A stretch of 64,000 nucleotides of DNA from Theionarchaea archaeon (GCA_018992685.1 JACVGT010000018.1:1-64000); one strand, 5' to 3'; counted from the first letter of the stretch, positions 16,294 to 25,512 are shown. Notes: a model not told the origin generated them from the letters alone. Program-made: numbers and translations.

Positions 16294-17391
16294 ATGGATT
16301 CCAGATTTAACATCAATGAAAAGGAAGCCAGAATGCTGAACATCATTGGGAGAGATGCCAGTTTGTCCCACGGGGAGATTGCAAAGATGGTACAGTACAG
16401 GAGAGTCACGACTGTCTCTAAGAAGTTGAAAAAGTTCCAGGAAAAGAATCTCTTGAGAGGACCATACTATGATTTGAATCTCACCGGCGTGGGCAAAAAT
16501 CAGATCTACAATGTCTATTCCACAATGTCCTTTGCTCCCGAGGACATTGATTTTGTCTTCCGGATTCTCAAGGAGATTCCAGGGATCAGATGGATATTTC
16601 CCTCTACTGATCTGGATAGGTTTTTTGTTTATTTTCAGGTCAATCATTACAAGCACATTGGTGGGCTTCTGAAGGCTCTTCGCAAGAAAGAACTGATAGA
16701 GTACAACCTCTTTTCTTCACGATTCAAGTGGCTAAAAAGAAATCCAGATTTCTTTGGCAGTCCAGTCTCCTCTTCACAGAACTTGCTTGCAACTTGTGGG
16801 CTGCCTGACATCTCATATCGAAGGATCACTCCATCAGCAAAGTGGAACGATACAGACCTGACTGTTATGCAATACCTGCAAGTTCAGTCAGACAGTCCCA
16901 TGGAGATTGCCAGGCAAGAATACTCGAGACACAGGAATCTGTTGACCTACAACCAGATCAAGTACAGTATCCAGAAGATTAGGAATCATGGTATTATTGA
17001 ATCAGTTGACTATCACGTTGCGCCTCTCCCCAGGGAACGGTGTTTCACCGTGCTCCTGCTGTTGTCTGCAGAGAGAAGAGGGACCCTTCTTCGGATAATG
17101 GAGAATTTTGGAAAAGGATGCAGGCTCCACAAAACCTGCACGCTGGCGGGGAGGACAGGGCTTATGTTTTTGTGGATCATGCCCGAAGCTGCCACGAATC
17201 TGCTGAGTACATTTGATGACATCGATGGGCTGCGATGCAGCATGTACTTCCTCAGAAGCCATGATACTGCATACTTGTGTAGCTTTTCCTTTGAGTCTTC
17301 TACATTCAACACTGATGAACAGAGATGGGAGTATCCATATCAGGAAACTCAAAAGAAGGTAGAAAATTGGATAAAAAAAAGAGAAAAATAA
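16294..17391 (+). CDS. Lrp-like HTH regulator, first of a tandem pair
   Basis: 365 residues. The N-terminal HTH (about 10-55, DASLSHGEIAKMVQYRRVTTVSKKL) is followed by a GPYYDLNLTGVGKNQIY strand and a long region with an internal second HTH-like segment (about 185-230, TDLTVMQYLQVQ). The motif NPDFFG at about 150 and the ending QRWEYPYQ are shared with the paralogue at 17735 (NPDFFG, QRWVFPY). The ATG at 16294 follows GGAAAGGATGA. A DNA-binding role is clear from the HTH; ligand and targets are unknown. Confidence 0.75.
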   Translation: MDSRFNINEKEARMLNIIGRDASLSHGEIAKMVQYRRVTTVSKKLKKFQEKNLLRGPYYDLNLTGVGKNQIYNVYSTMSFAPEDIDFVFRILKEIPGIRWIFPSTDLDRFFVYFQVNHYKHIGGLLKALRKKELIEYNLFSSRFKWLKRNPDFFGSPVSSSQNLLATCGLPDISYRRITPSAKWNDTDLTVMQYLQVQSDSPMEIARQEYSRHRNLLTYNQIKYSIQKIRNHGIIESVDYHVAPLPRERCFTVLLLLSAERRGTLLRIMENFGKGCRLHKTCTLAGRTGLMFLWIMPEAATNLLSTFDDIDGLRCSMYFLRSHDTAYLCSFSFESSTFNTDEQRWEYPYQETQKKVENWIKKREK

Positions 17392-17399
17392 GAAAAGGA

Positions 17400-17594
17400 C
17401 TATTTCGGATGTTCGGGATCACTCCCAGGAACGGAATCCGTAGTGACTGGTGGATCGTCACCGTCGAATTCCGCCACCTCTCCTACTAGCGGTGCAGTCC
17501 CATCGAAATGTGAGGCAACACCCAGTGATATCCCCCCGAGGGTGCCAAGCATCAAGAGGGCGATTAACACCACTGCCATACTGACTGACTTCAT
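17400..17594 (-). CDS. Small secreted or membrane-anchored peptide between two HTH paralogues
   Basis: 64 residues from the ATG at 17594, chosen for the Shine-Dalgarno GGAGGT six bases upstream. An N-terminal hydrophobic segment (about 4-25, MAVVLIALLMLGTLGGISLG) is followed by an acidic, proline-rich exposed part ending SVPGSDPEHPK. It lies in the opposite direction between two paralogous regulators. It could be a secreted peptide or a small membrane protein sensed or controlled by them (inference). No family recognised. Confidence 0.55.
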   Translation of the reverse strand: MKSVSMAVVLIALLMLGTLGGISLGVASHFDGTAPLVGEVAEFDGDDPPVTTDSVPGSDPEHPK

Positions 17595-17734
17595 TCCACA
17601 ACCTCCATTGCTAAGAAAGACAAAAAGAAGTAAACACAAATATTTTTTCCTGAGAAGGATTTAAAAAGATGGACAGCTAAGTATATAATCAAAGGGAGAA
17701 ATTGGATCGAAATCCCATCAAGGGCTGATCATGT

Positions 17735-18835
17735 ATGCTTATCAACAAAGATATTGGAAATACTGACAAGATCATCCTAAATAGACTGGGAAAAAACGCA
17801 GATACTCCTATAACAGACCTTCTCACAAGTACACGGTACAGAAGGAAATCCTCTGTCTACAACAGGATTCGACACTTGAGAAGCGAAAAATATCTCTTTG
17901 GCCCTTACTTTGACGTTAACTATAACGCTATTGGCACAAATAAATTGTACTCAGTTTTTGTCTTTGCCCATTACGACCCACTGTACAGGGCTGCTGTCCT
18001 GGAAGCCATGAAGAGAATCAACTGCTGGACCATGATCTATCCCGTGAGAACCGCAGAAGCGTATCTGGGCATTTACAGGTGCAACAATTGGAATTACATT
18101 GCCACTCTCATGGGATTGATGGATCGATGGGGATGGCTCAAGGAATACAGTGTTCACAAATCCGAACATCGATGGATACTGAGTAACCCAGATTTCTTTG
18201 GCGCCTTCATGCCCGCCTCCGACTACCAGATCCCGACGAAAGAAGAGCTTCCTCACTTCCGGTATGAGACTATCGACCCCAACATCGAATACACTCAAAT
18301 CGATCTCACCGTTCTGAAATATCTATCCAGAAAAACGTGCAGATTAACGGAAATGCGAAATCTCGAATACCGCTACCATGGGATACGGCTAAAATATCAT
18401 GATCTCAAGCGGAGTTTTGACAGGCTAAAGAACAGCAACGTACTCCTAGAAAAGAATTTCATCATCCTCCCTCTGCCTTTGGACATGTCCTCTCTCTTCT
18501 TTCTCATCACACATGGAAGGAATTTCAGGTCTCATCTAGAGACTGTTGCTGGATTTGGAGAAGGGTTGCGATTGCACAAAACACTCATTGTAGTAGGGAG
18601 GGAGATAATATCCTATTTTTTGGCACATCCCTTGCTCGAAGGGAAAATCCTTGGAATAATTGAAGACAACATGGATAACGCCAAACTCTATGGAATAAAA
18701 ACTTATCCCTCTCATGAGTTAGCCATACAATCCCTTAATGACAACTACTTTGACGTGGAAAATCAAAGATGGGTTTTTCCCTATTCTAGATTCAGAGAAG
18801 AACTGAAAAAAATAAAAGAGAAAAGAGGAGATTAA
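17735..18835 (+). CDS. Lrp-like HTH regulator, second of the tandem pair
   Basis: 366 residues, a paralogue of the gene at 16294. HTH at about 10-55 (ADTPITDLLTSTRYRRKSSV), GPYFDVNYNAIGTNKLYSVF, NPDFFG at about 155, a second HTH-like segment at about 190-235 (IDLTVLKYLSRKTC), and an ending of QRWVFPYSRF. The ATG at 17735 has AAGGGCTGAT upstream and a TATA element (AGTATATAATC) near 17680-17690. Probably a transcription factor; effector unknown. Confidence 0.75.
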   Translation: MLINKDIGNTDKIILNRLGKNADTPITDLLTSTRYRRKSSVYNRIRHLRSEKYLFGPYFDVNYNAIGTNKLYSVFVFAHYDPLYRAAVLEAMKRINCWTMIYPVRTAEAYLGIYRCNNWNYIATLMGLMDRWGWLKEYSVHKSEHRWILSNPDFFGAFMPASDYQIPTKEELPHFRYETIDPNIEYTQIDLTVLKYLSRKTCRLTEMRNLEYRYHGIRLKYHDLKRSFDRLKNSNVLLEKNFIILPLPLDMSSLFFLITHGRNFRSHLETVAGFGEGLRLHKTLIVVGREIISYFLAHPLLEGKILGIIEDNMDNAKLYGIKTYPSHELAIQSLNDNYFDVENQRWVFPYSRFREELKKIKEKRGD

Positions 18836-18837
18836 TG

Positions 18838-18990
18838 TAGACCTAGGTCTCTGCCGTTGTTTCAGGTATTCATCCCGGGTAGGGGACGTCTCCCGGGACG
18901 GGCCCTCCGCATGGAGCTGTCCAAGAGAAGGCCTGGATGACGAGATTGAGGGTGTTAGTCCAACCCATGTGATCACCTCGTCATCTTATT
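18838..18990. other. GC-rich structured intergenic segment, possible ncRNA
   Basis: GC-rich island in an AT-rich gap. Stems include AGACCTAGGTCT (palindrome, about 18840-18851), TCCCGGG with CCCGGGA (about 18872-18898), and GATGACGAG (18936-18944) with CTCGTCATC (18977-18985), the last enclosing GGGT/ACCC and followed by a T-rich stretch. It could be a small RNA or a structured 3-prime UTR of the upstream regulator gene. Confidence 0.4.
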
Positions 18991-19782
18991 GTCTTTTTGG
19001 ACTACATTACAGATTTGTATTGTCTTAAAAGATGATTTATTGTCCTAGCTGGTGAGAAAGTCAATCTCAGAATCTGAGAACCTAAGAAAAGCCAAAATTC
19101 AGCCAGAGGAAAAGAGTCAGCTCTAGCTTAACACAAGAAATCTCTTTTATTATATGACAACGCGGAAAATATAAGATAGAAAAGCAATATATTTGATTAT
19201 ATTTATTCTGAAGACAAAATCATCAACGTCGTAAAAACTGGTTCCGAAACAGGCTATTCTGAATTACGTGAATCAAAAAGAATCGTTCTCAGAGAGTTAC
19301 AAGATGATTGTGTAGTTACCAACTGGTAAGAGTCGTCATATCCTGAAGAAACAATGATCCCAACATGAAAAGCATATGAATATGAAGTCCTGCAAAACAG
19401 ATAGTGTTCGGGAGATCCCTGTAAGGTGACCAAGGAGGTTCTTCCATCAGGCAATGAGTGTATGTAATGCCGGACAAATCAATTCTTCAAGGATTCGGCA
19501 AGTCCTCACGATGAGGTGTCTTTCTTTTTCTTCAATTTTGAAGTCAGCCTCTTGATATTGTGGAATGGATGCACTCACGTGTCGAGGCCACGAGAGGCTT
19601 CTCTCCTCTTCATGACGACAATTAAGAGATTTGAGAAGAAGAATCATTTGCAGGATAAAGACAGCTACCAGAAAAAGATCATCTCCGCCTGAAGTGTTCC
19701 TCAGAGGATCTCGAAGTATTTCCAGAGACTCCTGAAATCCTCCTGGACTCTGAGAGATGAGAACCTGCAGGTCAAATCGCTG
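18991..19782. other. Intergenic gap, no gene supported
   Basis: AT-rich sequence of about 790 bases. Open frames on the minus strand (about 19254-19454 and 19447-19647) lack start signals and protein-like composition. Nothing recognised. Confidence 0.4.
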
Positions 19783-20154
19783 TTACGGTAGTTTCCCCAG
19801 AACGAATTCAACAATGTCTGTGGCAAACTGATGAGAGAACCCGTGAGCAATCAAAAGTCTCGTCATCTCATGCCGGATGGAATCAGCCTCGTGTGGGGAA
19901 TCCATCGTGTCACCCATTTCGTCATAGAGGACAAGGAAAGCATGAATGACAGACGGGGCCATAATCTCATCATTGCCTCCAAATCTCACTGTGGGTCCTT
20001 TTAGATCTAGATCCTTGCTCTCTGCTTTTTCCACGAATTCTACGAAGATTTCCCATGTGATATCAAAATACTGCGCCTCTTCTGGGTACTTCTTTTTCAT
20101 GTATTCCTTCGAGACCTTGTATATCTCATCCCTGTATGGTATCTCTTTAACCAT
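19783..20154 (-). CDS. Hypothetical helical protein
   Basis: 123 residues, mainly helical and charged (VSKEYMKKKYPEEAQYFDIT, then FVEFVEKAESKDLD), with histidines in HAFLVLYDE and LIAHGFSHQFATD. The start is three bases after the stop of the upstream wHTH-TPR gene, so they form an operon. No family recognised; it may be a partner of that regulator. Confidence 0.6.
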   Translation of the reverse strand: MVKEIPYRDEIYKVSKEYMKKKYPEEAQYFDITWEIFVEFVEKAESKDLDLKGPTVRFGGNDEIMAPSVIHAFLVLYDEMGDTMDSPHEADSIRHEMTRLLIAHGFSHQFATDIVEFVLGKLP

Positions 20155-20157
20155 GGT

Positions 20158-21519
20158 TTAACCCCCCTGGGTAGTTTGTGAACTCTCCAAGAGGAATTCC
20201 ACCAGTTCTTTATAAGCTTTTTTGATTTCTTCGGTAGTTCCGAATTCCCTTGCTTTCCTCAAGCCGTTTTCCAGGTACTCATGTTTCTCTTTTCTGTCGA
20301 TCTCCCTGAGGTTGTGTTCCACTTTTTGGATGTCGGGAGTATGCTCCAGGCCCTGATACACTCGTAGGCTTTCCTCCCAAAGCTCTCTCGCCTTGGCATA
20401 GTCTTCTTTGCGAGCATAGCACAGTCCACAGTTATACAGAGCAGATGCATGTCTGGATTCGTCACTTCCAGCTAGAGTTAATGCCTTCTCAAAAGCCTTC
20501 AGTGCCTCGTCCACCTCATCATTCATGTAGAGACAGGCACCCATGTCATTGGAGAGATCAGAAAGCAACAAGGTATCTCCCACATGTTGAGCTATTCTGT
20601 AACACTTGTTGTAGTATTCCTCGGCTGCACCATATCTTCCAAGCTTGAATGCTGTGGTTCCCAACCCTTTCAAGGCGTATGCTCGACCCCTCGTGTCTCC
20701 TGCTTCCTCACACAGAGACTCCATATGAAGATATTCCTTTTCTGCGTCCTGCAGGTTTCCTTTCAGTTCAAGGACATTTGCCCTAGTGAAGAGAACCCAC
20801 GCCATGACTTTCTTGTCCAAATCGGGAGGTCCATCCCTGAGAGAATGGAAGAGGGCTTCGTTGTCCTGTTTTTCTCTTTCATCCTGAATTTCATACACTC
20901 TCTTAAGACATGCATCCCATTCCTCTGAAGTACGCAACTTGTGGGTTGCTTCGTCTTTCGCCATGCCAAAGATTTCCCTTCCCTTCTCTGACAGCATGTA
21001 GGGACTCTGTTCCTGATAGACTGTTTTCTTGTACTCGATATATCCCTTCATCCTCAGTCGTTGAAGATAGCGATAGATATTCGCTCTAGAGAGACCTTTC
21101 TCCTCAGGGAAGTTCTTCTGCAGATAGTCCGAAATCTCTTCCGTTGTGACTGGTTGGTTAATTCCCACAGCACAGACGATGTGAAACATGAGTTCCCATG
21201 GTTTGATTCTCAGTTCACCAATTATGTCCTGAAGCTTTTCAAGGATTTCACTTTTCAGTTCATCGGGTATCGTTGCATTTCTCTTTCTCCTGTCCCCAAA
21301 CAAGTTCAACCCCTTGTTCGTGATAGAATGGAACTCTTGGCCCTCTTTGTCGACCTTCTTGAGGTATTCTCTCATCACAAGTTTTTCCACAATGGAATCA
21401 GCGTCTTTCCCGAAGGTTCTGAGCTGCTGTTTGAGAATTCTCCTTTCTTTTGTGCGGGCGAAATTGAGGATTTCGAACATGAGTTCTGCCTCTCCTGCAT
21501 TGCCATTATCCGAATTCAT
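20158..21519 (-). CDS. Winged-helix and TPR protein
   Basis: 453 residues. The N-terminal part holds one wHTH-like region (about 10-75, ILKQQLRTFGKDADSIVEKL) and a clearer second wHTH (about 115-180, TTEEISDYLQK, SRANIYRYLQRLRMKGYIEY). Residues about 240-440 are TPR-like helical repeats (AYALKGLGTTAFKLGRYGAA, SALYNCGLCYARKEDYAKA). This layout matches archaeal TPR-containing transcription regulators, in which repeats sense a protein or peptide partner. The ATG at 21519 lies about 27 bases from a TATA-like CCATATTAAC, suggesting a leaderless mRNA. Confidence 0.7.
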   Translation of the reverse strand: MNSDNGNAGEAELMFEILNFARTKERRILKQQLRTFGKDADSIVEKLVMREYLKKVDKEGQEFHSITNKGLNLFGDRRKRNATIPDELKSEILEKLQDIIGELRIKPWELMFHIVCAVGINQPVTTEEISDYLQKNFPEEKGLSRANIYRYLQRLRMKGYIEYKKTVYQEQSPYMLSEKGREIFGMAKDEATHKLRTSEEWDACLKRVYEIQDEREKQDNEALFHSLRDGPPDLDKKVMAWVLFTRANVLELKGNLQDAEKEYLHMESLCEEAGDTRGRAYALKGLGTTAFKLGRYGAAEEYYNKCYRIAQHVGDTLLLSDLSNDMGACLYMNDEVDEALKAFEKALTLAGSDESRHASALYNCGLCYARKEDYAKARELWEESLRVYQGLEHTPDIQKVEHNLREIDRKEKHEYLENGLRKAREFGTTEEIKKAYKELVEFLLESSQTTQGG

Positions 21520-21965
21520 ATTTCTGTATTCTTACACCAAGTTAATATGGTTATTGGAGTATCGCAAAATTTGGGATTTTACCACCTCAACTGCCATTGA
21601 ACGATTTCAGAGATCATGGGGTTCTCTGTCTTCATCACGTCATGTCCTAATCCCACGTACCTGCACTCTTAACAAATGAGCAAGGCCACAAGGATCTGAA
21701 ATGTTACAAGCCTGTTAACTCTATCGTGCTAAGATCCCAGAAATGATATCTCCTGATTTTATATGATCCATGAAGTTCTTGAAACGCTTTCCTATCCCAA
21801 AGAAGATAATCCCAGGTGTTCTCAACTTTCGTAAAAGATATTAAAAGATTTTGAACTTTCTCAGGGCCTACTTTGCAGTTATTTCTCTTGGACTGGCAAC
21901 ATGAACAATGAAAGGCTTTTTATGCTTATTGACGTATAATTTTCTTGCGAATTTCCGGATAAGTT
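21520..21965. other. Intergenic gap, no gene supported
   Basis: About 450 AT-rich bases with no supported frame apart from the promoter of the wHTH-TPR gene at its left end. Confidence 0.4.
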
Positions 21966-22184
21966 CTAAACAAGAATATCCTCAACTCGGAGGGGATTTC
22001 TCCCCTTCAGGGGAGCCAGTGCAAGTGCACCTGGCTCCTCATCTAACTCTTGGAATTCTCCTTTGCTCAATTCAAAGGAGAGCAGCAATTTACCTGTAAT
22101 TATCACCTGTATGATAGATCCCGTGATGTTCTGCTGAAGTACAGCCTCTATAATCTCGGCTGACGAGCCTTTGTGACACTGCAA
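21966..22184 (-). pseudogene. Possible remnant with faint TOBE-domain resemblance
   Basis: A 72-codon frame from a TTG at 22184. The pattern AEIIEAVLQQNITGSIIQVI followed by a charged turn and ending RVEDILV faintly resembles the C-terminal TOBE domain of ABC-transporter ATPases. No ATPase lies upstream, so it would be a remnant. A TATA-like GAGTTTTATAGT about 29 bases upstream could also make it a short leaderless gene. The assignment is weak. Confidence 0.3.
21990..22039. other. Overlapping, mutually exclusive hairpins
   Basis: AGGGG/CCCCT, CTCCCC/GGGGAG and GGAGCCAG/CTGGCTCC (22013-22020 with 22032-22039) overlap so that only some stems can form at once. The segment is GC-rich inside AT-rich DNA and lies within the putative TOBE-like frame. 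Confidence 0.35.
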
Positions 22185-22294
22185 ACCAAGATAAAAGGTT
22201 TTGAATACTATAAAACTCCATTAAAGGGTTTGCTTCTTAATGAAACACACTGAACAATAAGAACCTTTTTATGGCAGATATATATAGTTAATCT

Positions 22295-23056
22295 ATGAAA
22301 AAAATCCCTGTGCTGGTACTGGCGCTCTGCCTATCAGTCTTCATACCCGCAGCTCAGCCCCAGGAAGATGAACTTCCTGCAGGAAAGGAACTCAGCATTC
22401 TGCTCTCAGTGACAGTGATTGACTACCAGGCATCAGTACAGGACTTCTTTTTTCAGCAAAAGCTTCTTGGTGCAACGTCTCTTGAATCGAAGCTGCACAT
22501 TCTCGTAACACAGATTGATGAGCTGACAGCGATTATGATTCAACTGGATAGGCACAGGATGTCTCTGATCCAGAGCCTGCAGAATGCGACTATCACAACA
22601 GAGCAATTTACAGTTGAAATGCGTAAGCTTGCAGCTGAAGTCCTCATACTGGCCCGTTCCTTCAATGGGCTTGGTCAGAGCATTTCAGAGACTGTGTTGA
22701 ATGTGCCACCTGGAGCGGAGGAACTCGCTCTCTTCGTCCTTGAGAAGTTCAATGCTGCAGCCGGACTCATATCAGAAATGGGTGTCAGTGTGTCTCAGAC
22801 TGTGGGGCAACAAGGTCTTGATGTGTTTTTTATGCCAGAAATCCCCCAGATACCTGAAATGGCAAAGGAATCGGGAGAAGAGGAGTCCCAGTCGGAAGAT
22901 TCGGAGAAATCATGTGATGAAGAGGGATCACAAGCCAGAAACACGGGGAAGCCAGGAGAAGCAGAAGAAGATTTGAGATCAAGAGACACGGGGAAGCCAG
23001 GAGAAGCAGAAGAAGGGTCAGGAAAACATGGAGGAAAAAATTCTTCTTTCCTGTAG
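22295..23056 (+). CDS. Secreted helical protein with acidic repeat tail
   Basis: 253 residues. A signal peptide (about 1-22, MKKIPVLVLALCLSVFIPAA) precedes a helical region (about 30-180) with little recognisable similarity. The tail from about 195 is acidic and repetitive, with two copies of a TGKPGEAEE segment. Start ATG at 22295 lies about 28 bases after a TTTTTATGG element, probably leaderless. The next two genes in the same direction are a membrane wHTH protein and a subtilisin. Function unknown; likely extracellular. Confidence 0.6.
   Translation: MKKIPVLVLALCLSVFIPAAQPQEDELPAGKELSILLSVTVIDYQASVQDFFFQQKLLGATSLESKLHILVTQIDELTAIMIQLDRHRMSLIQSLQNATITTEQFTVEMRKLAAEVLILARSFNGLGQSISETVLNVPPGAEELALFVLEKFNAAAGLISEMGVSVSQTVGQQGLDVFFMPEIPQIPEMAKESGEEESQSEDSEKSCDEEGSQARNTGKPGEAEEDLRSRDTGKPGEAEEGSGKHGGKNSSFL
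22935..23020 (+). repeat. Duplicated segment in the acidic tail
   Basis: Two copies of ACACGGGGAAGCCAGGAGAA followed by GCAGAAGAA, about 45 bases apart, encode the TGKPGEAEE repeat. Confidence 0.7.
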
Positions 23057-23161
23057 ATTTGGAGTCTACTTGAATTCCTACCTGCCCACTTCATCCCAAC
23101 ATATTCTTTTCTAGTGCTTCATGAGAAAAACACTTAAAGGGCACGTCCTTATCTAATCAAG

Positions 23162-24076
23162 ATGAAGAGAATTTCAGGAGCTTGCTTGACGGGAGTGGTC
23201 CTTGTGTTAATGCTTTGTGCGGCGGCCTATTCCACTGAAATTACCACCATTACGATTCAACTAGATACTACAGGTTCAGCGCTCTGGACGGTGGAGGATA
23301 GATTTGTATTGGTCACAGAAGAAGATGAGAAGCTCTTCGAGGAATTTCAGAAGAACGAGGCACTAAAGGAAGAGAAGCTCAATGAGTTCAAGAAAAAGAT
23401 GAGCATGCTTCTGGAAGAAATCAAGTATGCCACGAAGAGATCCATGAACATGAGCAATTTTGAGATCTTCATGGGAAAAGAAGTCAGTGTAACTAACACA
23501 TATGGAGTTATCCTCTTCAGATTCACATGGGAAGAATTTGCACTTGTGCATGATGATCAAATTATCATGGGAGACGTGTTTGAGGGTGGTTACTACATAT
23601 CTGCAAATGAGCTCCTGGTGGTGGAGTTTCCTGAACCATATCGCCTGGTGACAGCAGTTCCATCCCCTGACCATCTGAAGGAAACCATGCTCATTTGGGA
23701 AGGCCCGATGAATTTCGCAGATGGCCATCCTGCTGTTGTAATTGAAAGACATGGGAGCTCAATCAGAAATGAACTATGGCTAGTTTCTATTCTGGCGGTG
23801 ATTCTCATCCTGGTGGCAATTGTGACACTAAAATCAAGAAAACCACAAGCAAGCACGATTACCCCTCCTCCATACATCGATGACAAGCAATTGACTATTG
23901 ACGTTGTACGAAAGCATGGGGGGGCAATACCTCAAAAAGAACTCCCTGATCTGACTGGATTCTCCAAAGCCAAAATATCCATTCTTCTAAAGGAACTGAA
24001 GAAAGATGGGATTATCAGGAAAACGTTTAGAGGAAGAGAAAATGAGATTGTGCTTATCGACAAAGAGTCCGGCTAG
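23162..24076 (+). CDS. Membrane-anchored winged-helix regulator with extracellular domain
   Basis: 304 residues. A signal peptide (about 1-24, ending AAAYSTE) leads to an extracellular beta-rich domain of about 180 residues (TITIQLDTTGSALWTVEDRF). One membrane helix lies at about 204-225 (LWLVSILAVILILVAIVTL), and a cytoplasmic winged helix occupies about 240-300 (IDVVRKHGGAIPQKELPDLT, SKAKISILLKELKKDGIIRK). The architecture is that of archaeal membrane-tethered wHTH proteins that may pass an outside signal to DNA. ATG at 23162 follows a TTAAAGG element by about 25 bases. The subtilisin gene is next downstream. Confidence 0.75.
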   Translation: MKRISGACLTGVVLVLMLCAAAYSTEITTITIQLDTTGSALWTVEDRFVLVTEEDEKLFEEFQKNEALKEEKLNEFKKKMSMLLEEIKYATKRSMNMSNFEIFMGKEVSVTNTYGVILFRFTWEEFALVHDDQIIMGDVFEGGYYISANELLVVEFPEPYRLVTAVPSPDHLKETMLIWEGPMNFADGHPAVVIERHGSSIRNELWLVSILAVILILVAIVTLKSRKPQASTITPPPYIDDKQLTIDVVRKHGGAIPQKELPDLTGFSKAKISILLKELKKDGIIRKTFRGRENEIVLIDKESG

Positions 24077-24282
24077 CTATTCATGCCCTGCCTAGAGTAA
24101 CCTACCCTTAAACTGGAAGAATTCAGGTCTTATTGACATGAGCCGAGGTTCTGTGTTTCTAATTCCGACACACGTACCATGCTCAGGTTTTTCTGCCATT
24201 TTGAATTGTAATGAAAAATCCTAAACGTTCTTAGTTCTCCATAAAAGATTATGCCATCTTTTAAACAAAATGAACAATGAGA

Positions 24283-24293
24283 GGATTTTTATA
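24283..24293 (+). promoter_or_regulatory. TATA box of the subtilisin gene
   Basis: GATTTTTATAG lies about 50 bases before the start. Transcription from near 24313 would give a 25-base leader carrying the Shine-Dalgarno sequence AAAGGAGGTGA. Confidence 0.55.
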
Positions 24294-24337
24294 GTGCAGG
24301 AAGATAAATAACAAAAATGTAAAAGGAGGTGAAAGAC

Positions 24338-25477
24338 ATGAAGAAGATCGCAGCTGGAGTTTTGGTAATGTGCCTTCTCCTTTCTGTTTCTGGAGTATTT
24401 GCAGCAGCCCCTGAGAGGGTCATTGTTGTGTTCCACGACAATCCCGACGCCAACTTGGTTGGACAGTACGGACAGGTTGAAAGGACATTCCATATAATAC
24501 CTGCTGTGGTAGCCATTATGCCTGAAGAGGCTGTCAAAGCCCTGTCCAAGAATCCTCGCGTGAAATATATCCAGCCTGACATCATACAGTACGTTACACC
24601 CATGCAGATGAGTGTATCTGCTGAGCCTTTGGCTCAGGTACTGCCTTGGGGAGTGGACCGGATTGATGCAGAGCTGGCATGGAGCACGTCCACGGGAGCT
24701 GGTGTAAAGGTGGCCATTGTGGACACGGGGATTGACATGGATCACCCAGACCTGGTTGCAAACATCAAAGGTGGATTTAATGCCATTGCAGTCAAGGGTA
24801 AATACAGAGACCCTGACAACTTTGATGATGACCACGGCCACGGTTCACACTGTGCAGGTATTGTAGCAGCAGTCGACAACAGCATCGGAGTAGTAGGAGT
24901 TGCTCCCGAAGCGTGGCTGTACGGTGTTAAAGTGCTGAGCAACAGCGGCAGTGGCACGACCACTGACTGCATCGAAGGTATTCAGTGGTGTGTAGACAAC
25001 GGAATGGATGTCATATCAATGAGCTGGGGTTCCACGACGTATGATCAGGCTCTCAATGACACCTGCCAGGCTGCTTGGGATGCGGGATGCGTTTTGGTGT
25101 CCTCTGCCGGAAACAATGGAGTAGAGACTCCAGACGGTTACCCATCAGCATACCCCTCAGTGATGGCTATATCTGCCACTGACTCTAGTGACAACATTGC
25201 CTCATGGAGCAACTACGGAGCTGAGATTGAACTCGCTGCCCCTGGTGTGTCAATCTATTCCACCTATGAGGACGGTGGGTACACTACGATGTCTGGTACA
25301 TCAATGGCATGCCCCCATGTATCTGGTGTAGCAGCCTTGATTCTGGGAGCTCATCCAACGTACAGCAACCAGCAGGTCAGGCAGACCTTGTGGAATACAG
25401 CAGAAGACCTGGGTACTCCTGGCTGGGACATCTACTATGGATATGGATTAGTAGATGCTCAAGCAGCAGTCGTCTAG
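24338..25477 (+). CDS. Subtilisin-family (S8) serine protease, secreted
   Basis: 379 residues from the ATG at 24338, six bases after GGAGGTG; the GTG at 24329 is part of that ribosome-binding site. A signal peptide (about 1-23) is followed by an inhibitor-type propeptide (about 27-85, ERVIVVFHDNP, VKYIQPD) and the catalytic domain. The triad is visible: Asp in VAIVDTGIDMDHPD, His in DDHGHGSHCAG, Ser in MSGTSMACPHVSG; the oxyanion Asn is in SSAGNNG. Length and order are those of a compact secreted subtilase that matures by autoprocessing. The protein ends shortly after the catalytic domain, with no added repeats and no sorting tail. Confidence 0.93.
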   Translation: MKKIAAGVLVMCLLLSVSGVFAAAPERVIVVFHDNPDANLVGQYGQVERTFHIIPAVVAIMPEEAVKALSKNPRVKYIQPDIIQYVTPMQMSVSAEPLAQVLPWGVDRIDAELAWSTSTGAGVKVAIVDTGIDMDHPDLVANIKGGFNAIAVKGKYRDPDNFDDDHGHGSHCAGIVAAVDNSIGVVGVAPEAWLYGVKVLSNSGSGTTTDCIEGIQWCVDNGMDVISMSWGSTTYDQALNDTCQAAWDAGCVLVSSAGNNGVETPDGYPSAYPSVMAISATDSSDNIASWSNYGAEIELAAPGVSIYSTYEDGGYTTMSGTSMACPHVSGVAALILGAHPTYSNQQVRQTLWNTAEDLGTPGWDIYYGYGLVDAQAAVV

Positions 25478-25488
25478 CTCTGATGCTA

Positions 25489-25512
25489 TCTTTTTCTTTT
25501 TCCTTTTTTTTG
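25489..25512 (+). terminator. Poly-T terminator after the subtilisin gene
   Basis: Runs of T in TCTTTTTC and CTTTTTTTT follow the stop codon by about 15 bases, typical of archaeal intrinsic termination. Confidence 0.5.

Noticed and set aside
18838-18990. SRP RNA or RNase P RNA
   Set aside because: None of the conserved sequence signatures of those RNAs was seen.
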